5,641 bases of DNA from Acidobacteriota bacterium. GTDB taxonomy: Bacteria; Acidobacteriota; Terriglobia; UBA7540. Positions 1-5,641 of the stretch are shown here, piece by piece. The stretch spans positions 1 through 5,641 of the forward strand of contig JAJXZM010000176.1 in NCBI GenBank assembly GCA_021780055.1, read 5' to 3'. A model generated the notes under the pieces. The model ran no database searches. It saw only the letters and a list, made by a program, of their open reading frames with translations, and was not told the DNA's origin. A program made the position numbers and the translations under genes. Position 1 is the stretch's first letter. The number at the start of each line of letters is the position of its first letter.

Positions 1-132
1 AAGGGCCGCCGGAAATAAAGCAGCAACCCGCCCGATCGCACAAAATCGCTGCTCCAGCAATCGACTTTTTCTAAGTAGGCCCATTTTTCATCAGCCTGCT
101 AATTCATCCGGGTTGGAATGGAAGTGAGCAAA
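1..132. other. Region upstream of trpB; possible tail of a preceding gene
   Basis: No complete gene fits here. Two plus-strand frames stop early: one at TAA 16-18 (tail Lys-Gly-Arg-Arg-Lys) and one at TAA 72-74. Either could be the C-terminus of a gene entering from the left; trpF would be expected from common operon order, but too few residues remain to identify it. A weak inverted repeat pairs AGCAGC (19-24) with GCTGCT (48-53), and a T-run follows at 66-70. The loop is long and the spacing to the T-run is poor, so I do not call a terminator. I see no good sigma-70 promoter, no T-box core and no leader peptide rich in tryptophan codons. Confidence 0.4.
120..124 (+). promoter_or_regulatory. 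Ribosome-binding site that favours the second ATG of trpB
   Basis: GGAAG at 120-124 lies 8 bases before the ATG at 133, and a GAG at 126-128 adds to the purine-rich tract. The earlier in-frame ATG at 118 has only GGTTGGA directly abutting it, which leaves no normal spacer. This is why the trpB start is placed at 133. The alternative adds only five residues (Met-Glu-Val-Ser-Lys) and would not change function. Confidence 0.5.
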
Positions 133-1338
133 ATGCCGGAAGGGCAACGGACAACAACATGGCCTGACGTTCGCGGGCGCTTCGGAGAATTCGGCGGGCG
201 TTACGTGCCGGAGACCCTCATGCATCCCATCGAGGAGCTTGAGCGCGCATACCAGGACGCCAAAAACGACGCCGCGTTTCAGACTGAATTCAAGCGGCTC
301 CTGCGCTACTACGCTGGCAGGCCCACGCCGCTCTACCATGCGGAGCGGCTGACAAAGCACCTGGGCGGCGCACAGATTTACCTGAAGCGCGAAGACCTGC
401 TCCATACCGGTGCGCACAAGATCAACAATTGCATCGGCCAGGGTCTGCTTGCGGTGCGGATGGGCAAGACACGGTTGATTGCTGAAACCGGCGCCGGCCA
501 ACACGGAGTGGCCACGGCAACGGTGGCGGCCCTTTTGGGTCTTGAATGCCGCGTTTACATGGGGGAAGAAGATATGGCCCGGCAGTCGCCGAATGTTTTC
601 CGCATGCGACTGCTGGGAACGGAAGTGGTTGCTGTCGCCTCGGGTTCCAAAACGCTGAAGGATGCCATCAATGAAGGCATGCGCGACTGGGTCACGAACA
701 TCGAAAACACTCACTACCTCATGGGCTCCGTGCTCGGACCGCACCCCTATCCCATGATCGTGCGTGATTTCCAGCGCGTCATCGGGCAGGAAGCCCGGCA
801 ACAGATTCTTGAAATGGCAGGACGGCTTCCAGACTGCCTTTTCGCCTGTGTGGGCGGCGGCAGCAATTCCATCGGACTGTTCTTTGACTTTATCCCCGAC
901 GCTCAGGTCAAGATGGTCGGCATTGAAGCCGGCGGGCGTTCGCTCGATCTGGGAGAGCATGCGGCGCGGTTCTCCGGCGGAAAACCGGGAGTGCTGCACG
1001 GCACCTATACTTACGTCCTCCAGGACGCGGACGGCATGATCGCGAAGACCCATTCGGTCTCAGCCGGTCTTGACTACCCGGCCGTCGGACCGGAGCACGC
1101 GGCGCTCCACCAGCAGGGTCGCGTGGAATATACTTATGCCGGAGACCAGGAAGCGCTGGAGGCTGCGCGTCTGCTGGCCCGCAAGGAAGGGATTATTCCG
1201 GCGCTGGAATCTTCGCACGCACTGGCGGAGGTGGTGAAACGCGCACCACTCGCCCGGAAAGATGCAATTTTCGTCGTCAACCTTTCGGGCCGTGGTGATA
1301 AGGACCTGGGGATTTTTCAGTCCGCGGGAATTTTGTAA
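133..1338 (+). CDS. trpB: Tryptophan synthase beta chain
   Basis: This is the PLP-dependent beta subunit of cytoplasmic tryptophan synthase (alpha2-beta2). It condenses indole, channelled from TrpA, with L-serine to give L-tryptophan. With the start at 133 the protein has 401 residues, normal for the TrpB1 class that pairs with TrpA. The N-terminal [15 protein letters not shown] block is at 15-29. The PLP Schiff-base lysine is K96 in HTGAHKINN. The catalytic glutamate is E118 in ETGAGQHG (E. coli Glu109). The phosphate-binding glycine loop GGGSN is at 241-245, E359 lies in ALESSHA (E. coli Glu350), and S385 in NLSGRGDKD contacts the PLP ring nitrogen. All key residues are intact. The start could instead be ATG 118 (406 residues), but the ribosome-binding site fits 133 better. 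trpA follows after 28 bases, so the two are almost certainly co-transcribed. Identity is secure; only the start is uncertain. Confidence 0.97.
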   Translation: MPEGQRTTTWPDVRGRFGEFGGRYVPETLMHPIEELERAYQDAKNDAAFQTEFKRLLRYYAGRPTPLYHAERLTKHLGGAQIYLKREDLLHTGAHKINNCIGQGLLAVRMGKTRLIAETGAGQHGVATATVAALLGLECRVYMGEEDMARQSPNVFRMRLLGTEVVAVASGSKTLKDAINEGMRDWVTNIENTHYLMGSVLGPHPYPMIVRDFQRVIGQEARQQILEMAGRLPDCLFACVGGGSNSIGLFFDFIPDAQVKMVGIEAGGRSLDLGEHAARFSGGKPGVLHGTYTYVLQDADGMIAKTHSVSAGLDYPAVGPEHAALHQQGRVEYTYAGDQEALEAARLLARKEGIIPALESSHALAEVVKRAPLARKDAIFVVNLSGRGDKDLGIFQSAGIL

Positions 1339-1346
1339 GACGGGCC

Positions 1347-1366
1347 GGGAATTGATCGAACTCGAT
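1347..1366 (+). promoter_or_regulatory. Unusual trpA initiation region: distant GGGA and a small hairpin
   Basis: The only Shine-Dalgarno-like bases before trpA are GGGA at 1347-1350, 16 bases from the ATG and too far for normal use. Between them ATCG (1355-1358) can pair with CGAT (1363-1366) around an AACT loop. If this forms, it would shorten the effective spacer to about 4 unpaired bases. The stem has only 4 pairs, so simple translational coupling to trpB is at least as likely. Confidence 0.25.
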
Positions 1367-2185
1367 ATGCCTATTCTTTCAACATCGCGAATTCAGGAGA
1401 AGTTTCGACAGCTTCGTGAGGCGGGAGCCAAAGGCCTGGTCATTTATGTGACCGCCGGCGACCCAAACCTCAAAGCCACAGGGGACCTGCTGGCCGCAAT
1501 CCAGACAGGAGGCGCTGACATCATCGAACTCGGCATCCCATTCTCTGACCCGCTGGCCGATGGCCCCGTCATCCAGCGAGCGTCGGAACGCTCCCTCGCC
1601 GGCGGAACAACACTCCGCAAAGTGCTGCAGGCGATCCCGGAATGGAGAAAGCGCGTCCATTTGCCGCTTGTGCTCTTCAGCTATTACAATCCGATTCTGC
1701 AATACGGTCTGGAAGACTTTGCGCGGGACGCAAGCGAGGCCGGCGCAGACGGCGTGCTCGCCGTCGATCTCTCTCCTGAAGAATCCGGGGACTATATTGA
1801 AAAGATGAGGAAATGGAACCTGGACACCATTTTCCTTGCCGCTCCCACATCAACCGACGACCGGCTTGAGCGCCTCGCAAACATTTCGACAGGTTTCCTT
1901 TACCTGATCGCGCGGGCAGGCGTCACGGGTGAGCGCAGCACAATTTCCGACAGCACCCGGCCCCTGATCGAGCGGGTAAGGAAGATAACCAATCTGCCGC
2001 TCGCGGTCGGGTTTGGGCTATCCAGCCCGGAACAGGTCCGCGCCGTCCAGGAGCTGGCGGATGCCGCGGTTGTAGGAAGTGCGGTTGTTCGAACGATTGA
2101 AAAACATTTCTCCAACGAGGGCGCAGCGGCCATCGAACGCTATGTGCGCTGGCTCAAAGAAGGCACTGGGAGTTCACCTGCATGA
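1367..2185 (+). CDS. trpA: Tryptophan synthase alpha chain
   Basis: This TIM-barrel alpha subunit cleaves indole-3-glycerol phosphate to indole and glyceraldehyde 3-phosphate and passes indole to TrpB. The protein has 272 residues, the usual family length. The signature IELGIPFSDPLADGP carries both catalytic acids: E54 (E. coli Glu49) and D65 (E. coli Asp60). RAGVTG at 183-188 is the mobile loop 6, and GFGLSSPEQV from 215 is a phosphate-binding loop. An open frame extends upstream to an ATG at 1262, but those 35 extra residues only read trpB out of frame and match nothing in the family. ATG 1367 gives the expected N-terminus (MPILSTSRIQEKF). No Shine-Dalgarno lies at normal distance; a GGGA is 16 bases away. 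This suggests translation depends on ribosomes leaving trpB. The stop overlaps the next start in an ATGA junction. Confidence 0.96.
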   Translation: MPILSTSRIQEKFRQLREAGAKGLVIYVTAGDPNLKATGDLLAAIQTGGADIIELGIPFSDPLADGPVIQRASERSLAGGTTLRKVLQAIPEWRKRVHLPLVLFSYYNPILQYGLEDFARDASEAGADGVLAVDLSPEESGDYIEKMRKWNLDTIFLAAPTSTDDRLERLANISTGFLYLIARAGVTGERSTISDSTRPLIERVRKITNLPLAVGFGLSSPEQVRAVQELADAAVVGSAVVRTIEKHFSNEGAAAIERYVRWLKEGTGSSPA

Positions 2186-2481
2186 GCGAACTGGAAGACT
2201 GGCGCAAAAAAATCGATGCGATTGACCAGCAATTGGTGAAGCTGCTGAACGACCGATCGAGGTGCGCCGTGGAAATCGGGCATCTGAAGAAAAAGTTGCG
2301 CATGGATTCCTGGCAGCCGGAGCGCGAGGCGGAAATCCTGCGCAATATCGTGAAGGCAAATCCAGGTCCGCTCGATGATGCGGCGGTCCGGCGGCTGTTT
2401 GAACGTATCATTGATGAGGCCAGGTCCCTGGAGCGCCACTCGATGGAGTCTTCGGTGGAAGCGGAAGAAACCAAGGAGTAA
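2182..2481 (+). CDS. Free-standing AroQ-class chorismate mutase
   Basis: This cytoplasmic all-helical enzyme rearranges chorismate to prephenate, the branch point to tyrosine and phenylalanine. The 99-residue protein is a single AroQ domain with no signal peptide and no fused dehydratase, dehydrogenase or DAHP synthase. By manual alignment with the E. coli PheA mutase domain, substrate-binding residues are R8 (Arg11), R25 (Arg28), K36 (Lys39), R48 (Arg51) and E49 (Glu52). Position 84 is Glu where E. coli has Gln88, and position 45 is Gln near E. coli Asp48. The last dozen residues form an acidic tail ([10 protein letters not shown]). The start overlaps the trpA stop by four bases, with GGGAG at 2168-2172 as a well-placed ribosome-binding site. 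It lies 5 bases from DAHP synthase, a partner to which AroQ domains are fused or bound in other bacteria. No symbol is given because aroQ also denotes a dehydroquinase. Confidence 0.93.
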   Translation: MSELEDWRKKIDAIDQQLVKLLNDRSRCAVEIGHLKKKLRMDSWQPEREAEILRNIVKANPGPLDDAAVRRLFERIIDEARSLERHSMESSVEAEETKE

Positions 2482-2486
2482 CAGCA

Positions 2487-3503
<1,017 letters not shown>

Positions 3504-3509
3504 GTCCTG

Positions 3510-3535
3510 CCGCGCAAGGAAGTGATTCCTCGTGG
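3510..3535 (+). promoter_or_regulatory. Hairpin burying the tyrA ribosome-binding site and GTG start
   Basis: In the RNA, AGGAA (3517-3521) pairs with UUCCU (3526-3530) around a GUGA loop, which fits the stable GNRA class. Below a two-base bulge (CA, 3515-3516), CCGCG (3510-3514) pairs with CGUGG (3531-3535) with one G-U wobble. That makes ten pairs. The stem contains most of the Shine-Dalgarno AAGGAAG (3516-3522) and all of the GUG start codon (3532-3534). It begins 7 bases after the aroF stop codon, so a ribosome finishing aroF would be expected to open it. The pairing is seen directly; a role in translational coupling or gating is inferred. Confidence 0.5.
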
Positions 3536-4407
3536 AACCTACCGAACCATTCTTCAAACGGATCTCCATCATCGGCCTGGGCCTCATCGGAGGTTCATGG
3601 GCCCTGGCGCTGAAAAAGCTGGGCTATCCGGCCTATCGCGTGGGGCTTGACGCACCTGCTGTTCTGGAGCAGGCAATCGAATCCGGCGCCGTTCACGAAG
3701 CCGCAAAAGACGTTGACGAGGCGGTACGAAATTCGGACCTGGTGATTCTGGCAACACCGGTTGGAAAAATCCTCGATCTGCTCCCGTTCGCCGAATCGTC
3801 GGCGCCGTCGCGCGCACTGATCACCGACGTGGGCAGCACCAAGCAGAGAATCGTGGAACGCGCAACGGAGTCGCCGGCCGGCGGCCCGCTTTTCCTGGGC
3901 GGTCATCCCCTGGCCGGCAAAGAACGATCCGGCTTTGCGCATGCCGACGCAGACCTGTTTCGAAACGCCTGCTATGCAATTGTTCCATCGTCCCCGGCCG
4001 AAATGGAAGACGAGCGCGCAAAAGCGTTTGTCCGTCTAATCCAATCGATCGGAGCGCAGCCTTACGTGATGGACGCCGCCAGCCACGACGTGGCGGTGGC
4101 CTATCTCTCGCACATGCCGCAGCTTTTGTCGACGGGTCTGGCGGGCATGGTGGCGGAGAAGGCCGGCCAGGCGAAACTGCCGCTGGAACTGGCCGGCTCC
4201 GGTTTCCGCGATCTCACGCGCCTGGCCGAAAGCCCCTATTCGATGTGGCGCGACATCTGCCTGACCAACATTGAAAATATTCAGGCTGCACTCGACGCAA
4301 TGATCCAGAAACTTGATACCATAAAGACACATCTAAGCACACGGGAGCTTGAGAACGAGTTTGACCAGGCGCGCAAGCTGCGCGAAAGGCTGCACGAGAA
4401 GGATTGA
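3532..4407 (+). CDS. tyrA: Prephenate (or cyclohexadienyl) dehydrogenase, TyrA family
   Basis: This enzyme oxidatively decarboxylates prephenate to 4-hydroxyphenylpyruvate, or arogenate to tyrosine, in the cytoplasm. The 291-residue protein has an N-terminal Rossmann domain and a C-terminal helical dimerisation domain from about 180. The dinucleotide loop is GLGLIGGS (15-22). D40 at the end of the second strand favours NAD+ over NADP+. S102 in TDVGSTK, the catalytic histidine H125 in GGHPLAGKERSG, H185 and H194 (SHMPQ), and the substrate-binding R230 in FRDLTRLAES followed by MWRD are all in place. There is no C-terminal ACT domain and no fused mutase. The GTG start is well supported: the Rossmann motif begins 15 residues in, with no ATG before it, and AAGGAAG ends 9 bases upstream. 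The start region can fold into a hairpin. Whether it prefers prephenate or arogenate cannot be read from sequence alone. Confidence 0.95.
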   Translation: MEPTEPFFKRISIIGLGLIGGSWALALKKLGYPAYRVGLDAPAVLEQAIESGAVHEAAKDVDEAVRNSDLVILATPVGKILDLLPFAESSAPSRALITDVGSTKQRIVERATESPAGGPLFLGGHPLAGKERSGFAHADADLFRNACYAIVPSSPAEMEDERAKAFVRLIQSIGAQPYVMDAASHDVAVAYLSHMPQLLSTGLAGMVAEKAGQAKLPLELAGSGFRDLTRLAESPYSMWRDICLTNIENIQAALDAMIQKLDTIKTHLSTRELENEFDQARKLRERLHEKD

Positions 4408-4428
4408 ACAGGACCGCTGACTTAACCT

Positions 4429-4466
4429 TGGCCTGAGATCTCTGCTGAAGCAGAAGACGGAGGCCG
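4429..4466 (+). promoter_or_regulatory. Possible two-tier structure over the scoA ribosome-binding site
   Basis: UGGCCU (4429-4434) can pair with AGGCCG (4461-4466), ending in a U-G wobble. This covers part of the scoA Shine-Dalgarno GGAGG (4459-4463). Nested inside is a perfect hairpin, UCUGC (4441-4445) with GCAGA (4450-4454) around a UGAA loop. A six-by-six internal loop separates the two stems, which makes the whole structure less convincing than the one at tyrA. The 60-base gap that holds it shows no U-tract terminator and no clear promoter, so the link between tyrA and scoA transcription is unresolved. Confidence 0.3.
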
Positions 4467-4467
4467 C

Positions 4468-5166
4468 ATGAACAAGGTTTACACAAGTCCCGATGCCGCC
4501 GTTGCCGATATTCCTGATGGCGCAACCATCATGGCAGGCGGCTTTGGGCTATGCGGAATCCCGGAAAATCTTATCGCGGCCCTCCAGCGAAAAGGGGTGC
4601 GGGATCTGACCGTCATCAGCAACAACGCCGGCGTCAGCGATTTCGGCCTGGGGCCGCTTCTCCAGACCCGCCAGATCAGGAAACTGATCGGGACCTACGT
4701 GGGCGAGAACAAGGTGCTCGAAGACCAGGTGCTGAATCATGAAATTGATCTGGAACTGAATCCGCAGGGAACCTTTGCCGAGCGCATTCGGGCCGGCGGC
4801 GCGGGCATTCCGGCCTTCTACACTCCGACTGGTGTCGGGACCGTCGTGGCGGAAGGCAAAGAGGTCCGTGAATTCGGCGGCCGCAAGTACGTGCTGGAAC
4901 GCGCCCTGACCGCTGACTTTGCCCTCATCAAAGCCTGGAAGGGCGACCGATGGGGAAACCTGATTTACCGCAAGACTGCGCGTAATTTCAATCCCATGAT
5001 GGCGACGGCGGCCAAGGTGACCATCGCAGAAGTTGAAGAGTTGGTCGAACTCGGCGAACTGAACCCCGATTGCGTCGTCACTCCGGGAATCTATGTCAGC
5101 CGGATTCTCCGGGGCGCGCATTACGAGAAAAGGGTCGAGCGGCGGACCGTGAGGGAAAAGGCCTGA
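4468..5166 (+). CDS. scoA: 3-oxoacid CoA-transferase, subunit A
   Basis: This is the A (alpha) subunit of a family I CoA-transferase, which moves CoA from a donor such as succinyl-CoA to a 3-oxoacid such as acetoacetate. The protein has 232 residues, normal for a bacterial separate A subunit. [16 protein letters not shown] at 17-32 fits the family I signature 1, and the protein ends in the typical [11 protein letters not shown]. The catalytic glutamate belongs to the B subunit, encoded next. GGAGG at 4459-4463 lies 4 bases before the ATG, a short but workable spacing. The stop overlaps the scoB start by one base (TGATG), indicating tight co-translation of the two subunits. Succinyl-CoA:acetoacetate is the most likely specificity, but 3-oxoadipate (PcaIJ) and acetate or butyrate-acetoacetate (AtoDA) transferases share these motifs. 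The family call is firm and the substrate is not. Confidence 0.88.
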   Translation: MNKVYTSPDAAVADIPDGATIMAGGFGLCGIPENLIAALQRKGVRDLTVISNNAGVSDFGLGPLLQTRQIRKLIGTYVGENKVLEDQVLNHEIDLELNPQGTFAERIRAGGAGIPAFYTPTGVGTVVAEGKEVREFGGRKYVLERALTADFALIKAWKGDRWGNLIYRKTARNFNPMMATAAKVTIAEVEELVELGELNPDCVVTPGIYVSRILRGAHYEKRVERRTVREKA

Positions 5167-5641
5167 TGGACAAGCGCGAATTGATAGCGCGGCGCGTTGC
5201 ACAGGAACTGCGGGACGGTTTCTACGTCAATCTCGGTATCGGTATTCCCACCCTGGTCTCAAACTACATTCCACTCGGTATCGAGGTGATTCTGCAGACA
5301 GAAAACGGAATGCTTGGCGTGGGGCCTTTTCCGCTTGAAGAGGAAGTCGATCCCGACCTGATCAACGCGGGAAAGGAAACGGTGTCGGAGGTTCCGGGCA
5401 CCGCCTATATGTCCAGCGCCGAATCGTTTGCCATGATTCGCGGCGGCCACATTGACCTGACGGTTCTGGGCGCCATGGAAGTTGACGAACAGGGCGATCT
5501 GGCAAGCTGGATGATTCCCGGCAAGATGGTGAAAGGCATGGGCGGCAGCATGGACCTGGTTTCCGGCGCCAAACGCGTGATCGTCGCCATGGAACACACA
5601 ACGCGCGACGGGCGGCCGAAAATTTTGAAGAAGTGTTCCCT
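5166..5641 (+). CDS. scoB: 3-oxoacid CoA-transferase, subunit B (3' end outside the window)
   Basis: This is the B (beta) subunit, which carries the glutamate that forms the glutamyl-CoA thioester during CoA transfer. It begins at ATG 5166 on the last base of the scoA stop, with GAGGGA at 5151-5156 nine bases upstream. Only 158 complete codons are present before the window ends, out of roughly 210-220 expected, so the truncation is a window edge and not a mutation. E46 in LQTENGMLG (43-51) is the predicted catalytic residue; the family signature usually has Ser before this Glu, here it is Thr. NLGIGIPTL (22-30) and [16 protein letters not shown] (117-132) are further family blocks. It pairs with scoA to form the active enzyme, and the substrate is uncertain for the same reasons. 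Confidence 0.88.
   Translation, partial: MDKRELIARRVAQELRDGFYVNLGIGIPTLVSNYIPLGIEVILQTENGMLGVGPFPLEEEVDPDLINAGKETVSEVPGTAYMSSAESFAMIRGGHIDLTVLGAMEVDEQGDLASWMIPGKMVKGMGGSMDLVSGAKRVIVAMEHTTRDGRPKILKKCS

Noticed and set aside
1..117. Possible trp attenuator, T-box or terminator before trpB
   Set aside because: There is no Trp-codon leader peptide and no T-box core. The inverted repeat AGCAGC/GCTGCT has a 23-base loop and the T-run is too far from it.
91..1053. Long minus-strand open frame of 320 codons opposite trpB
   Set aside because: It lies antisense to a gene with every catalytic residue intact. Its translation is rich in His, Arg and Phe without recognisable domains, as expected from the complement of GC-rich codons.
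1325..1353. Direct repeat CGGGAATT at 1325-1332 and 1346-1353 flanking the trpB stop
   Set aside because: Only eight bases long, with one copy inside codons. It is too short to distinguish from chance or to suggest an attachment or binding site.
1262..1366. Upstream-extended start for trpA at ATG 1262
   Set aside because: The added 35 residues read trpB coding sequence out of frame and are unlike any TrpA N-terminus. ATG 1367 gives the normal length.
2171..2192. Inverted repeat AGTTC/GAACT around the chorismate mutase start
   Set aside because: Five pairs with a 12-base loop are common by chance, and the SD GGGAG stays mostly free.
4076..4096. Nested inverted repeats inside tyrA (CCGCCA with TGGCGG, GCCAC with GTGGC)
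   Set aside because: They lie in conserved coding sequence (A-S-H-D-V-A-V) with GC-rich codons, and no U-tract follows. They are best explained by codon use.
4404..4430. Possible promoter for scoA with a TTGAAC box at 4404-4409
   Set aside because: No -10-like hexamer occurs at 16-18 bases spacing, and the TTGAAC overlaps the tyrA stop codon.
4549..5202. Minus-strand open frame of 217 codons opposite scoA
   Set aside because: It is antisense to a motif-confirmed CoA-transferase subunit, and the translation resembles no family I know.

Overview
The window is a compact, entirely plus-strand stretch of bacterial chromosome with GC-rich third codon positions. It carries the end-game of aromatic amino acid synthesis followed by a CoA-transferase pair. 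The order is trpB, trpA, a free-standing AroQ-class chorismate mutase, a type I-beta DAHP synthase (aroF), a TyrA-type prephenate dehydrogenase, then the A subunit and a truncated B subunit of a 3-oxoacid-type CoA-transferase. I see no RNA gene, mobile element, CRISPR array or long repeat. The gene order and protein style suggest an Acidobacteriota-like or similar soil bacterium. That is a weak inference from memory of comparable clusters and is not proven by the sequence.

Layout: bases 1-132 are non-coding or hold the tail of an upstream gene. trpB (133-1338) is followed after 28 bases by trpA (1367-2185). trpA overlaps the chorismate mutase (2182-2481) by four bases in an ATGA junction. aroF (2487-3503) starts 5 bases after the mutase. 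tyrA (3532-4407) starts with GTG 28 bases after aroF. A 60-base gap, the largest gap between genes, precedes scoA (4468-5166). scoB starts on the last base of the scoA stop codon (TGATG) and runs off the right edge.

How they work together: DAHP synthase commits carbon to the shikimate pathway. Chorismate mutase turns chorismate into prephenate, TyrA takes prephenate toward tyrosine, and TrpA with TrpB make tryptophan from indole-glycerol phosphate and serine. The first step of the pathway and two of its terminal branches therefore sit in one probable transcription unit. No prephenate dehydratase (phenylalanine branch) is visible. The CoA-transferase belongs to acyl-CoA metabolism. It may be co-transcribed or may begin a new unit, since no convincing terminator or promoter separates it from tyrA.

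The genes themselves are ordinary and intact, and I did not find a new biological system. The most noteworthy non-coding signal is a 10-pair hairpin with a GUGA tetraloop (3510-3535) that would bury both the Shine-Dalgarno sequence and the GTG start codon of tyrA. A weaker structure covers the scoA ribosome-binding site. At protein level, the DAHP synthase keeps the histidine and serine linked to tyrosine feedback in its Thermotoga homologue, and it lies next to, but unfused from, the chorismate mutase.
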